NCBI GenBank assembly: GCA_015501055.1
Contig: JADNYV010000137.1
Location: forward strand, 35,730 to 99,729
Source of the DNA: Mucidula mucida
Lineage: Eukaryota > Basidiomycota > Agaricomycetes > Agaricales > Physalacriaceae
DNA length: 64,000 nt
Reading direction: 5' to 3'
This document shows, piece after piece, positions 32,815 to 43,654 of this stretch (positions within the stretch are counted from its first letter, which is position 1; each line of letters starts with the position of its first letter). Below the pieces are notes generated by a model, which saw only the letters and a program-made list of their open reading frames with translations, made no database searches and was not told the origin of the DNA. A program made the translations under genes and the position numbers.

Positions 32815-33000
32815 TCAATGAAATTTCCAAGTTGAACAGGCAAATAGCCAAGACTGAAGACATTTTGAATAAGTAGGTAAGTGTTCAGCTCCAAGTATAA
32901 GTAGAGGTAAGTGTTCAGCTCCAAGTACAAGTGGTAGCCAAGTTGCCCGAACCAAGTACAAGTAGATCGACGCCAAGCACAAGAGCTTGTTAGTTTGCTG
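32815..33000 (+). repeat. right subterminal and terminal repeats of Plavaka
   Basis: Multiple CCAAGTA, AAGTAG and GGTAAGTGTTCAGCT copies (the last is present twice, at 32877 and 32907) lead to the terminal repeat TGTTAGTTTGCTG. They mirror the motif set at 7518-7670. Confidence 0.7.
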
Positions 33001-33151
33001 ATGCATCCAAAAGCGGAAATTTTCGGTCCCACCTGCGGCGGGTCAGTCCAATTAGGCTATTCCCGTGTTTGTGCCGGGCCACGAAGCTGTTCGCTGTAAG
33101 TTCGCGGCATATCGCGTCACATGCCGCGAACCTACGGTCGAAACACTACAG
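33001..33151 (+). mobile_element. right half of layer-1 TA MITE
   Basis: Starts directly after the Plavaka terminal repeat and ends with CGGTCGAAACACTACAG followed by TA (33152-33153). It is colinear with the right half of the MITE at 25533-25776 (GAAGCTGTTYGCTGTAA and CGGTCGAAACRCTACAG shared). The partner half is at 7408-7517. Confidence 0.85.
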
Positions 33152-33153
33152 TA

Positions 33154-33568
33154 ATCGCCACTTTCACTTCGTGGCAGTGTCGAGTACGAGGACAAGTGCA
33201 AGGAAACAATTATCCGACGTGTCGATTTGTCACATGTTGGGTTCAGAATAAGGAAGTGAGCGAAAGTCAGGTATAGTCTTCATGATAGTGCACGCTGAGA
33301 TTCTGAGAGGAGGAGGAATATTGTCGGGGAAGAAAATACCAGTTGGCGGACAACGTCTCAAAGTTTATAGTGAACCTGTTGGGATTTCACCGCTGAACGG
33401 GAATAGAGACAATGCCTACAATCTCTCTCGAGAAGCATACTGAAATGTGTCTTGATGCGATGCTCAGCACCCATCGCGACAGTTCTTTCGTCTGATCATT
33501 TTCTCGTCACGTTTGGAATCACACAGTATAAAAACTGAACCCGTCGACAATTCTTAATCGCCGATGTA
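33154..33568. other. host DNA right of the transposon stack
   Basis: No gene recognised. Lies downstream of the minus-strand F-box gene. Confidence 0.4.
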
Positions 33569-34973
33569 CTAGAACCGACATTCCTCCCACCACTTTGTAT
33601 CGTCACCTCCAAGTTGTAACCATCTAGGCTCCTCGTACGCTATCATCTGAACAGTATAATCTTCATGTATCTGCGCCATAACATTCACAGGCTCCCACGC
33701 AACGAGTGTGAGTTGACGCGCCTGCTCAGCAATACGCGGCGCGAGAGTTTGTATGTCCATATCGTTCGACGGTGCTATAAGGAAATAGACACATCGCAGG
33801 GAAGGATGCGCGGCAATACAAGCGATTAAGGCCTCCTACGAGTGGTTAAGCTCAATTCGGCAAGGTGTGTGTCAACCCGTACGCACATCAGTACCATCAC
33901 ACTCGAGAGTCACTTCCTCCAGCTCGGATAGGCACTGCAGTGCTTCGCAGAGTAATGCCGTATCATCGCCGTAGTTTTCCACCCCAAGCTTGAGAGACAG
34001 CCTCTTAAGAACTCCACAACCCGCTACTGAAAGCGCCATAAATGACTGTTGAGCCGTGTGCTGTGCGTCGCTTGTAACGAGTTTCTCGAAAACAAGCTCT
34101 TCGAGCACTTTGAACGATTCAAGGGCAGTCTAAGGGCGCATAGTCAGGACTGGTACAGAAAAAAGTACGCTGGCTTACGGAGAGATGCGTAATTACATGA
34201 CTGTGGAGACAAGACAAATGCTGGCAGTCGCACACGAGATGGATCCTTCGCAGCTGACGGAGGTGAACGTTGTTCTTCGGTCCCGGAACTATCCTCTCCA
34301 GTACACTGGATAGGCACGACTCAAATCCTGTAAATGGATATGGATGCTCTACTCCCCGCATCTCTATCGCGCTCAATGCGGGCATATACTGGAGAAGAGA
34401 GGTGAGATCCGCGGCTTGAAATGGTGCCCGTGCGGACGTGGAGCCGTTAAGGACGAGGACGCGGAGGCTACGGGAGCATAGGGATTCTGGGATAACTTGA
34501 TATTCTATCAAGCAATCGTCCACGACCAAGGTGTGCAGTGAGGGAAGGCGCAAGACCGAAAAGAGCAAAGTAGGGGTAATGCAGGTGTTGTAACTCGAAA
34601 ATGGGGCCCAAGAATGTGCGCTGCAAACAATGTGGACATGCGTCACGTTCTTTAGTTTCCCCAAGCATTTCTGAAGAAGGTCCATAAGATCGAGATTGGC
34701 TAGGTTGGAGCGACATTTGAATGTGATGGAGCACACGGCGTTGCGCAGGGCGGGGGTGTTGCAGATACGTCGGAAAGTGGGCTGAAATCGATGGCCGTTG
34801 TGGATTGGGAACTTGACGCAAATGCGTAGGTCGCGTAGCATCAGATTTTGCGCGACGGCTGTCAGCGCCCTATTGCCGGCCAAGGAGATGCTTTTGAGAG
34901 AGACGTTCTCGTCATGAAGATAACCGAATATGAGTGAAAGCACCTCCGGAGGAAGATCAAGTAGGACTCCCAT
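33569..34973 (-). CDS. F-box protein, 434 aa (copy 1)
   Basis: Three exons: 34973-34179, 34129-33887 and 33835-33569. Both introns have GT/AG ends and the joined frame is 435 codons. The N-terminus LLDLPPEVLSLIFGYLHDE is an F-box, which recruits Skp1 of SCF ubiquitin ligases. The rest resembles the diverse leucine-rich substrate-side regions of Agaricomycete F-box families (FRRICNTPALRNAV, LRLPSLHTLVVDDCLIE, LRVLVLNGSTSA, LKRLSLKLG, LEEVTLECDGTD). The end is DTKWWEECRF. It is closely related along its whole length to the gene at 54699-56119, with the same exon structure but opposite orientation. The substrate is unknown. No lesions are seen. Confidence 0.9.
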
Positions 34974-35539
34974 GATGTTGGCGTAAAGGAATCAGAGTAG
35001 CCGATAAGCCGTAAAACCAGACTGGTGATCGGAAACATTATTCCCACGATGGTGGCTACGTTTCAAAGCGTCAACGGAATGCCTTCTAAGATGTTCCTCT
35101 CTGCAGGCTAAATCGATGGCTACATGACCACTTCCACGATCGCTCGGTAAACGAGGGTGGGTGGTAGTAAACCATTTAAACGGTCCCCATCTCCACCAAG
35201 GTTCACGCGAATCCAGTCTCCATCAAAGCCCCGCATTGTTGTAGACGTACACCCAAGCTCTCTGTCCGATGTTGGCCTATGTATCCTTGTGGTAGCCGCC
35301 AGGCCTTGACGTTGGATCGCTAGAGGTGTGACGTGCGAGTGGACCACGATGGCTTGATTCTCGTACTAGGAGATTGTACAAACGAAATATTTTCGGACAT
35401 TATCTCATGCTCATGCTCATACTTAGCGACGCACTACCAAAGAAATGCTACATCTCCTCATCCTCCGATTAAAATGATCCTTTTGCCGGACCTAAAAATC
35501 ATCAGAAGAAGACATTGCAAGCTCCGAAGGAAACGGCAC
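34974..35539. other. intergenic, F-box promoter side
   Basis: Upstream region of F-box copy 1; no further gene recognised. Confidence 0.4.
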
Positions 35540-35935
35540 TCACCCTACCACTCTCATGAAGTTTGAGCACATATCGCCTCACGATCATTTCATACGCAGT
35601 TCTCAGCTCCGCCAAAGCCAGAGCTTTACCCAAACACGCGCGGCTGTATACCACAAGTCAGTCGCACATATACTCCCACATCAAAATCAATTGTGCAGGT
35701 ACATCTGGCCCTCAGAAAAAGGCTGAAACTCCCTATTCCTCTCCGTCATATTCCCATCCTCTTCCAGCCAGCGTTCAGGTCTAAATTCCTCCACATCATT
35801 TCCCCAAACAGACGTGTCGAGACTCGCCGTTTAGAAAGGTGCGGCTATAACCGTTCCAGGAATCAACTTCTCTCCGTATACCGTCAAACCCTGTGAGGGA
35901 GTGGTAGGCCAAGCCCGATAGTGGGTTGAACGCGC
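35540..35935 (-). pseudogene. cytochrome P450 C-terminal relic
   Basis: Minus-strand remains of the P450 heme region. LTVYGEKLIPGTVIAAPF is followed by an in-frame TAA, then SVWGNDVEEFRPERWLEEDG (the PERF/PERW motif), REFQPFSEG, a probable intron, and SRACLGKALALAELRTAYEM, which contains the heme-ligating Cys and the L-helix. Upstream LRVQPTIGLGLPLPHR is in a shifted frame. The remaining two thirds of a P450 (I-helix AGxDT, ExxR) are not found nearby. So this is a truncated, broken copy of a fungal microsomal P450. Confidence 0.85.
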
Positions 35936-36452
35936 AGCAGAGTATATACAACTATCGTATGATTAGGTATGTAACAATAGCTTCAATAACTGAAATTGGG
36001 GGAAGTCCTTGCACAATAACTAAACGTGTTTCTCCTCCCGCCATCATGGACAACAATGATGCTGAGAGGTCCGGCGCACGAGTCTAGAGAAAATTTCAGT
36101 GCTCCCAAGCTCTTCTCGTGAACTTCTCGCTTGTGCAGGATACAACAAACGGTACGACGGTCCGGGGCCTCGCGGCTGAGATCAGTACCCGGAATCACTT
36201 AGCTGAATCGGCTATATCAGCACTTCCCGCAAAAGTAGTGCTTAGTACGTCTGATGTACTGATGGTATGCTACACTCGCCCATAACTTCAAAATAGAGAT
36301 TGAGATACACCCTGTGAGAGATGAACATTAAGTGCTTTAATAAGAAGCAGATGCCAAGACGCACAACTGTTAGTAAGAGCCTCGAGAGGTTTTCTGCGCC
36401 ACCCTAATGTAGGACTCGGAAAAATGAAAATTCTTGCATATCATATTTAAAT
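35936..36452. other. no supported gene
   Basis: AT-rich spacer between the P450 relic and tRNA-Ala. T runs near 36418-36434 on the minus strand can serve as the Pol III terminator of the tRNA gene. Confidence 0.4.
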
Positions 36453-36526
36453 GGACACATTGGGAATTGAACCCAACACCTCCCGCATGCTAAGCGGGCG
36501 TGATAAACCAACTACACCATGTGCCC
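36453..36526 (-). tRNA. tRNA-Ala(AGC)
   Basis: The minus strand folds as a complete tRNA. The acceptor stem GGGCACA pairs with TGTGTCC and includes the G3:U70 pair that identifies alanine tRNA. The anticodon arm is CCCGC-TTAGCAT-GCGGG with anticodon AGC. The T arm is TTGGG-TTCAATT-CCCAA (B box GGGTTCAATTCCC), and the A-box region is TGGTGTAGTTGG. There is no intron. A T-rich tract follows the 3' end. Confidence 0.97.
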
Positions 36527-36710
36527 GGGGGGCTATGGAGGGTCTTTCACTATACGTACTTGGCGGCGCTTTGTCCTGAACAATATCGTTTTATTTGAAG
36601 ATGACGGAATGCTTATACAATCTGGGCTTTCTAGACTATGACAGTGGGAGTCGCATTCAAGTGACAAGGTGTTACGATGGATCCGATACAGAAACATCTT
36701 CATGTTGAAT

Positions 36711-38483
36711 TCACGAGTGCCCGAAAACGGCTTGAGTCTGGTACGCCTCCTCCAAGTACTTCTTCTCTTCATCCGTCAGTGTGATGTGCGTCGCAGCTTT
36801 GAACGTTCATCAAATGAGGGCATGGAAGAAGGTGAGTATGACTAACCTATCAGCTCCCTCAAGTTCTCAATCGACGAGGTCCCTACGATGGGTGCTGTTA
36901 CACCTGATGCATTTCGGGATCGCATGTCACGTCAATGAATTACTATAAGCATCGGACTTGCCTGGACGACTGAGAACCCACGCCAAAGAGAGCTGGGCCA
37001 TAGTCACGCCCTTCTTCTTCGCAATCTCTTCAACCCTGCATGCGGATTGAGATTCGGACTCACTCGGAAGCAGAGGAAACAAACCTGTTGATGATGGTAC
37101 TCGTGGATTCGTTCTTCTTATAACCTTCGTTGACCCTAAGCACGAAGACGATCAGTCCGTGGTCTAAAGGGAGAAAATAGCGCATGCCTATCGGTGTTTC
37201 CTCTCTTCGTCTGCTCAGACAACGGCCTAGTGAGCAACCCGCGCGCGAGTGGCGACCAAGGGATCGATCCAACCCCGAAGTGCTGCAAAAATCAAACGCG
37301 AACAAGATATATCAATAGCCGTGGCACCTGCAGCGTGGGAAACATCTCGCGTTCTTCCTCTCGATAGACCAAGCTGTAGTGGTTCTGCATCGAGATGAAA
37401 GGCGTCAAGCGGTGCGTGATTGCGTAATCTGTGAAGGGATTAGCATCGGAGGATGGCCCGACTGATTGAGAAAGGTTACTCTGCATGATATGGACTGTGC
37501 GGCGACATAATGAGCAATCAATTAATGGTGAGAAGGAGAATGTAGTCACATTGGTAGGCGTGGCAAGACGACATCCCGATGTAGCGGACCCAACCGGCTT
37601 TCACAACGTCGTGGAGAGCTTCCATCTAAGTACACAACGTGTTATCTCACGATAAATAGCCGAGTCGAAGGGAACGTACTGTCTCCTCAATGGGTGTGTT
37701 GTAATCAAAGCGATGACCTATCATCCGCTGTCAGAATCAAAAGCAAGCGCCTCGAACGTTAACACATAATATACATTGGAGAACATCGATGTACTCGAGA
37801 CCGAGACGCTCGAGGCTATTCTTCACGGCGTGGAAGATATGCTGTAGGCGAAAGAAGTTTCAGTAAAAGTTCCCAGGCAAAGGCACAGATCCATACCTTG
37901 CGACTTAATCCATACTGGTTAGCGTAGCCCTTGCCATCGAGTCCCGGAGCCCCAAACAGCTGGTCGCCAACGTCTTTCGTAGACACCGCGCCCCAGAGCT
38001 ACGCCGCATAAGCGGATGAGCGGCAAAAGTACCGCGTCGTACATACCTTAGTCAGAACGACTATTTCCTCCCGGGGAAGCTTGTACTCCCTAATCGCCTT
38101 TCCCAGAATCCGTTCAGATTCGCCATTAGAATACACCTGCGATTTTGAGTAAGCTACTGATACTGCGCGCGATAAGAATAGACACTGACATCGGCCGTGT
38201 CGAACGCGTTTATTCCGGCATCGTAGCTATGAACGACATTCAGTTTCAGTCGCAGGAACGGTTGGAAGTACTCACGCTGCCTTGATGTGCTTCGCACCCT
38301 CATCGCCGTCCATCACCCAGTCGTACCAGGCCGGGCTCCCGAAAGACATACACCCCATGATGAGCTTGGATACTTTCAACCCCGACTTTCCCAGACGCAC
38401 TGTCAAGAGGTCAACACTGTGTCGTTTGAAGGGCAAAGAGCGGACGCACCATATTCAATCTGCTTCCCAGTGTTATCAGCCAT
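36711..38483 (-). CDS. aldo/keto reductase
   Basis: A heavily split minus-strand gene starting MADNTGKQIEYVRLGKSGLK, a typical aldo/keto reductase N-terminus. Landmarks: KLIMGCMSFGSPAW, AYDAGINAFDTADVYSNGES (catalytic Asp and Tyr), VVLTKLWGA (catalytic Lys), GLEYIDVLQCHRFDYNTPIE (catalytic His), VRYIGMSSCHA, SMQNHYSLVYREEEREM, IPWSPLARGLLTRP, GVTMAQLSLAWVLS and APIVGTSSIENLREL (NADPH site), and the C-terminus KYLEEAYQTQAVFGHS followed by TGA at 36711. It reduces carbonyls with NADPH in a TIM barrel and resembles the YakC-like fungal group. At least nine short introns are present; I did not verify every splice site. The stop is 185 bp from tRNA-Ala. Confidence 0.9.
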
Positions 38484-40423
38484 GATGGTGGTAATGGTTC
38501 AGCACCAAACGATGGCCTTTTTATGTGATCGGGTTCTATGATGAGTCAGGAGGATTACGACGACAATCAGCAAAGTGCGACGCAAACGGTCGGCAGAAGC
38601 AGCCTCTCGTAGGACGAATCCACGCACGAACACACCTACCTTTTCAAAGGCTCTCACCGGAAGAAGTACCATTTTTGTTGTTTCCTTATGACCGCCATCG
38701 GGCCGCTTACCGAAACGTCACCTTTTGCCCTTCATCTCAAAGCGCACAAAGTCTTGATCCACATCAACTTGCTGGCCACTAAGGTGCCACGATAGCACCT
38801 GTTAGAATTATTTGACCATCTCACATTCAGCCTGTCGTTTCTCTTTCAATGCTGCCTTGAATGGACATGCATCGATGGCGTGTCACTGCTGGATTTGACG
38901 TTCAACGGTGTATGAACTACCTGCCTACCACGACCAGCCACCTCCAGATCGTTGTTTTTCCTTAGTTTCTGATGGCGGATATCGCTTTCTCGGTTGTCCG
39001 CGTCAACTGGCTGCATTCCTAGTGGTTGACACGATGACCTACTGGTATACTAGCGAAAATTACACACATTTCCCGGGGCTACGCTCTGAAATTCTCAGGG
39101 TAAGAATCGAGGAGCACAATAGTCGCTGGATTCATCTTGCAATGCGCACAGTGCCAGTTATCTCACTCCGCTTCTTCAAGACAACCTCTGTCTCCAAAGC
39201 TTCAAGGACGCTTTACCTCTTACACAACGTGGATGCTTATCTTTACATCTCATAACGGATATCTCTTCGGAGACGGGGTGACTCTCGCTCTTTACCCTCA
39301 TCTCGCAGAAAGCATGTCTGTCCGCCAGGTCCCTTGAAGGATCGGCGAATAAAAATGCAGATCGCTACCGCGTGTTTTGTGCTCGTGTCTGTCCATGAAA
39401 CATAGCCGGGACCCACTATGGTACCAGCTCAACTCCTCGACATACCTGCATCAACACTACTTAGTATCCTCGGGTCTACAGTAATGGATGTTCCAAATTC
39501 AAGTCGCTCTCACAGTTACGTCGCTGAGAGGTCGAGTCCTTTAACCTCGTTTAAACAAGAGGTCTCCCGCAACACGCCCAGCGGACTTCTAATTCCGCTC
39601 TGCTTCAAAGCGTTTGCTCCGGCATAACCCCATTCCGAGGAGGATCTCAGCTTCGTTGACTTCGCCCTTTCAGCACGCTAATTGACACAGCTAGGTCAAT
39701 CCGCCTCACTAGCAAATGGATGTCGTCCCTCTGGCGTATCATGGGCTTGTGTCTACAATCGTGGATGGATGGCATTGTGGTGTCAACTTGTCAACTTGCA
39801 GTTTTTAGTAGGCCGTCAACAACACTCCTCCGCCACGAGCCCCATTAAGAACCCTTCCGGGCCGGGCATAGAGGGGACTTTTTGTCAACCCTGGAAACGT
39901 TTCGCTTCCCCATTTACCTTTTCGCCAACATCATTAGCATCAGCTTTCGACAGCCGACTCCAAAGGACTTACATACGCGATGGCGATGGACGACGGATAT
40001 GCTTCATTCATCTCGACGTCCACCAGTAACACCGAGACACCGAACATCCAGCGTCCACTGGTGTCGCATCCGCGACGTAGAATGAAATGGCTTTGGTCAT
40101 TTGTCATCGAATCTGCGGTCCTAGCGTCCTGGTCCTGCATCAATCTTTGATCAGACATGGTGCTGTCATAACTGTTACCTGCGCGTAACAAATTCTTACC
40201 CACAGTTACCCTTCGACTTTACATCATCATCAAACTGCTGGCGTTGATGTCCTCTGGATCCGTTTAAAAGAGGTGATTCGTCTCATCTATATTTCAGCTT
40301 ACCGGGCCTCCTCAACCATCCTCACTCAGTGTATCGCCGCACATGTAGGCTCATTACTTCGATCTCTTACCCCTCGCTAACGAGGTGCGACGTTATAGGG
40401 CATATTTCCTTCCCCTCACCCGC
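38484..40423. other. no supported gene
   Basis: Short frames only (for example 38908-39255 and 39682-40029 on the plus strand), without recognised domains. Includes the promoter region of the aldo/keto reductase. Confidence 0.35.
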
Positions 40424-40798
40424 GTCATTGCGACCTCGAATGCGGAGCAATATCATGTCGTAGAAATTACGGGGGCACCGAATGGAAGCTACATCCGAGA
40501 GCGAATCCTTTCCAAGGTGCGTAGCGGACATTTTCCGGCTGGGGCTGTTGATAATCCACGGACATTTAGCTATGCATACCCGACGACAGTCACTCCCACT
40601 TCCGCATCTACAGGTCACAAGTCGGCGCGTACGCCACGAGTAACGAGCTTTCGGATTCTACGATATTCGACCTCTGCACGCAACACGGCGACGCGTCGGG
40701 TTCGCTCACGTTCTTCGTGTCCACACGTCCCGACAGACCGCCTCCAAAGATAGAGCCCGACTATTCCGACAACTATTTGCTGTCCAAGCCATCACCGT
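40424..40798 (+). pseudogene. Ras-binding domain fragment (Ste11/Byr2-like)
   Basis: Two exon-like pieces encode what looks like the Ras-binding domain found at the N-terminus of fungal Ste11/Byr2-type MAP kinase kinase kinases. The first is QYHVVEITGAPNGSYIRERI (about 40445-40512). After an intron-like GTGCGT...GACGACAG the second reads HFRIYRSQVGAYATSNELSD, then TIFDLCTQHGDASGSLTFFV and STRPDRPPPKIEPDYSDNYL, ending at a GTACGT donor. The two pieces are out of phase by one base if the obvious splice sites are used. No SAM or kinase domain follows within several kb, so this is a fragment or a decayed gene. The family is named from memory of basidiomycete Ste11 proteins. Confidence 0.55.
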
Positions 40799-43654
40799 AC
40801 GTCCCATCTCTCGTCTGAGTTCATTCCCGCATCCCAAGCTTCGTGCCCTTGGGTACTTTGTTGTCTGCTCTCCATATGCTCTCGGCTGCCCCGCCTTTCT
40901 GTCATTGCTGACCCTTTGCCACCTGTCCAGGAGTCGCCGCCATTATGCAAGAGGGTCGTAATAGCAGGTGCGGAGGTGCGCGCGCGCTTGGTGCAGGGTG
41001 GTTCCCATCGATTTGTTTTGTTTCTTTACTCGACGTCGTAGTCTCTCGGTTGGATTTGTTGTACCACCATTATCTTTGTAAAGTGGAACTGTACGATTAA
41101 CGTGGTGAATGATGCCTGATTCGTGCCCCGAACGACTCTCTACTGGCGGAATCCATTTCGGCGATCGCGTTCGATCACCATCACGTCTTTAAATGGGTCC
41201 TTGATCTTGCCAGCCGATTCGATTGGGGTGACATCCGAATGATTATCGATCCACTCGAGGGTCAGGGAACGTGGATCATCCTCCCACTTCCACACGTTAA
41301 GTGCTGCCACGACGTCCATGATGAGAATTCTCCGTATTCTCCGATTGGGCATTCCCACTCTAATGGGGTCAGCAGAGCGCAAAGTGTAAATCTGAAACTT
41401 GAGAAGGCAATTGAGCATCAACTCGTGTTAGCCACAACCTCGGCCATGGATGAGGCCATTAACGATAGATAACAATAGGTGAGACCTTACGCTGATAATG
41501 ATGGAGAGGAATGGACACGAGACTGTGGGCTTGAGACTGGAAGTCTAGACGGAGGATGGGGTTCCGGCTAGGCTACTTCTTTGAGGCGGATGTGAACATT
41601 GTCCCGATCCCTGAATTATCATCACGCCACAGGGCAGAATTCCGTTCCTCTTTGAGCACTGGAAGTCGCTGATTCAGTTTCATGAAAACGTTGTAACCGC
41701 GAGTCCATTGAACGACATTTGATAACTGCATCAACGCACATTCGGATGCTCCTACAGAACAAAGTAGTACCATATACTACTCCGCTGGTGTGTTATTCAG
41801 AGCAAGGTGGCATCAATCTAACAAGATACCGAAGGTCTCCACCACGCAGACGAGGAGGCATACCGTTACTCCGAACAAGATATAAACTTTCGGCGATAAG
41901 ACAGCGGAATGCCAACCTCCGAGTCAATTCTATCGGTCATGCCTAGTATCCTTGGGTATTACGCTTGTCTCGGTGATTTCAACGTCGTATAGAACGCGTC
42001 CGATTATTTCGGTCGAGGCTGTCTCACGTCCGCATTCCTATAATCCTCTTGGAGTATGCGAACGTTTCTCATTGCATCGTGAATGCCTCACTGACGTGTT
42101 ATCTCACCATCCATCTGTCAATCATACCCGCCAAGCACGAGAACAGTTTTTCGCACCTCAGAGAATAGCGCATCTTGGGAGGTTGCAATATCAAACCGGA
42201 GGTCAAGCCTCTTGGGAGGTTGCAATATCAAACCGGAGGTCAGGCTTGACATCCCGCGGGGCTGAGTAGTCTCTAGTCCCATCATCCTTCCGAGCATGGG
42301 GTATGCACATTCAATGGACGCCTGGAAATCTCCCATCGTGCAAAGTTCATGACCGCAAGGCGATGCAGCAACGACACGACATATCTCCTTCAGTCGCACA
42401 AAGCATGTGCAGAACACCTACTTTACTCAAAGCGTGAGCGGATTCGAAGAGATCACCCAACTCCAATGAGGTTTCTCCTAGTCCCTGGTACAAAACGAAA
42501 GTCTAATTCGAATTGGAAAGTGAGTATGCTGCGATAGTCTATGCATCGGGAGCCACCCTCCTCGCCGATCATGATCGGGAAGGCACCAAGAAACGACAGA
42601 AGGGCGAACATACCGTTGGGCCGCCGGTGGATCCATCTAGGAGCTTGATAGAGGAATGCGCTTGACACGGATCTGGCAGAACACCACTCTGTGTAAACAT
42701 TTACTCACGGGTCCGATGGGCGAGGTCGAGCGCTGGCGAAACCGCGATACCCTCCCAGAATTCTTCGTTAAGCGTTTGTAACGCAACAAAAGGAAATAGC
42801 ATGACATGAACATTTACGCGAGGCCGGTGTTCTCAGATGAAACACGGGCGGCTCGTCTCTACTCTCATTCCGCGACCTACGGCTACTAGTCTGTCGAGTC
42901 AGCCACAAACATTCGGGTCCAGACCGCTTACTCTCATATAGAAAACTTGCATCGTCTTCTCTCATTTCCAAACAGTATTGGGTGAGCAATTTGTGACAAT
43001 GGATTAAATGTACCACGGGAAATGTTGCTCACGCTGCTTGAACGCGAGATGACGCGAATGTATCATGTAGGAGGGCTCACCTGAGAGGGCCAGAGAGGCT
43101 AAGCACGGATATGGAGAGTGTTCAAAGGATACTAATCCGCAAGAAAGTGAGAAGGATAAGGACCGCCGTACTTAAACGGTTGCGGATCATCCTGAAACCC
43201 CTCGTAGACTGAGGTTTAAGTGGTCGGTGCTTTAAACTTGCTGCGCGACGCGCAAACTGCTTGTAGGAGTGACATAGAACCATTCATCCTCTAAGCACTG
43301 ACCATTTCGTCTGGTTGTTCAATACATGCGCTCACCAGGTCTTTCACCACTGTACCTATGGCGTAGATGGTTGAAGGTGAAGGCGACTAGTGCCAGCGGG
43401 TTTTGCCGTTTACGAAATCGGCCGATGGGGACCGCGTTCCGCATCTTTCCAAGCCACCAGGAAAGATTTAGCGGCCCCTCACTTGATGCCGCCTTCGCTA
43501 GGACACGAAACGACCGAGCTGACGATCGCCTTCCTATGGGTGCATACAAGATCGTCTTCGCATTATGGGCCGAGTATGAGTATGAGTATGCTTCCTTCTT
43601 CTCTCCCAGTTGATACTCTCTTAAGCGAGCCCTCCTTTTGCCCGACCGTCATCT
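40799..43654. other. no supported gene; possible decayed coding DNA
   Basis: Scattered minus-strand frames have some protein character (for example near 42727-42790, ALQTLNEEFWEGIAVSPALD, ending at a GTGAGT donor; and 41573-41773), but no family was recognised and they do not join cleanly. Confidence 0.3.
42174..42246 (+). repeat. 37-bp direct tandem duplication
   Basis: CTTGGGAGGTTGCAATATCA...GGTCAAG (from 42174) is repeated at once from 42211 with one difference near its end. A recent local duplication. Confidence 0.9.

Larger units (their letters stand above)
7518..33000 (+). mobile_element. Plavaka (CACTA-like) transposon with nested insertions
   Basis: The ends are CAGCAAACTAACA (7518-7530) and its reverse complement TGTTAGTTTGCTG (32988-33000); the inverted match extends to 16 bp as CATCAGCAAACTAACA. 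An AT or CA on both sides can be read as a 2-bp target duplication. Both ends carry clusters of AAGTA, AAGTG and CTTGG motifs, like the subterminal repeats of CACTA elements. The right part encodes a Plavaka transposase whose stop codon lies 224 bp from the right end. About 12.9 kb of younger insertions split that transposase, so the element was about 12.6 kb before them. Both outer ends abut complementary halves of a single MITE, which is strong evidence that they are two ends of one element. The 9 kb between the left end and the transposase includes an XPG-like nuclease and a tyrosine-recombinase relic. Confidence 0.8.
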
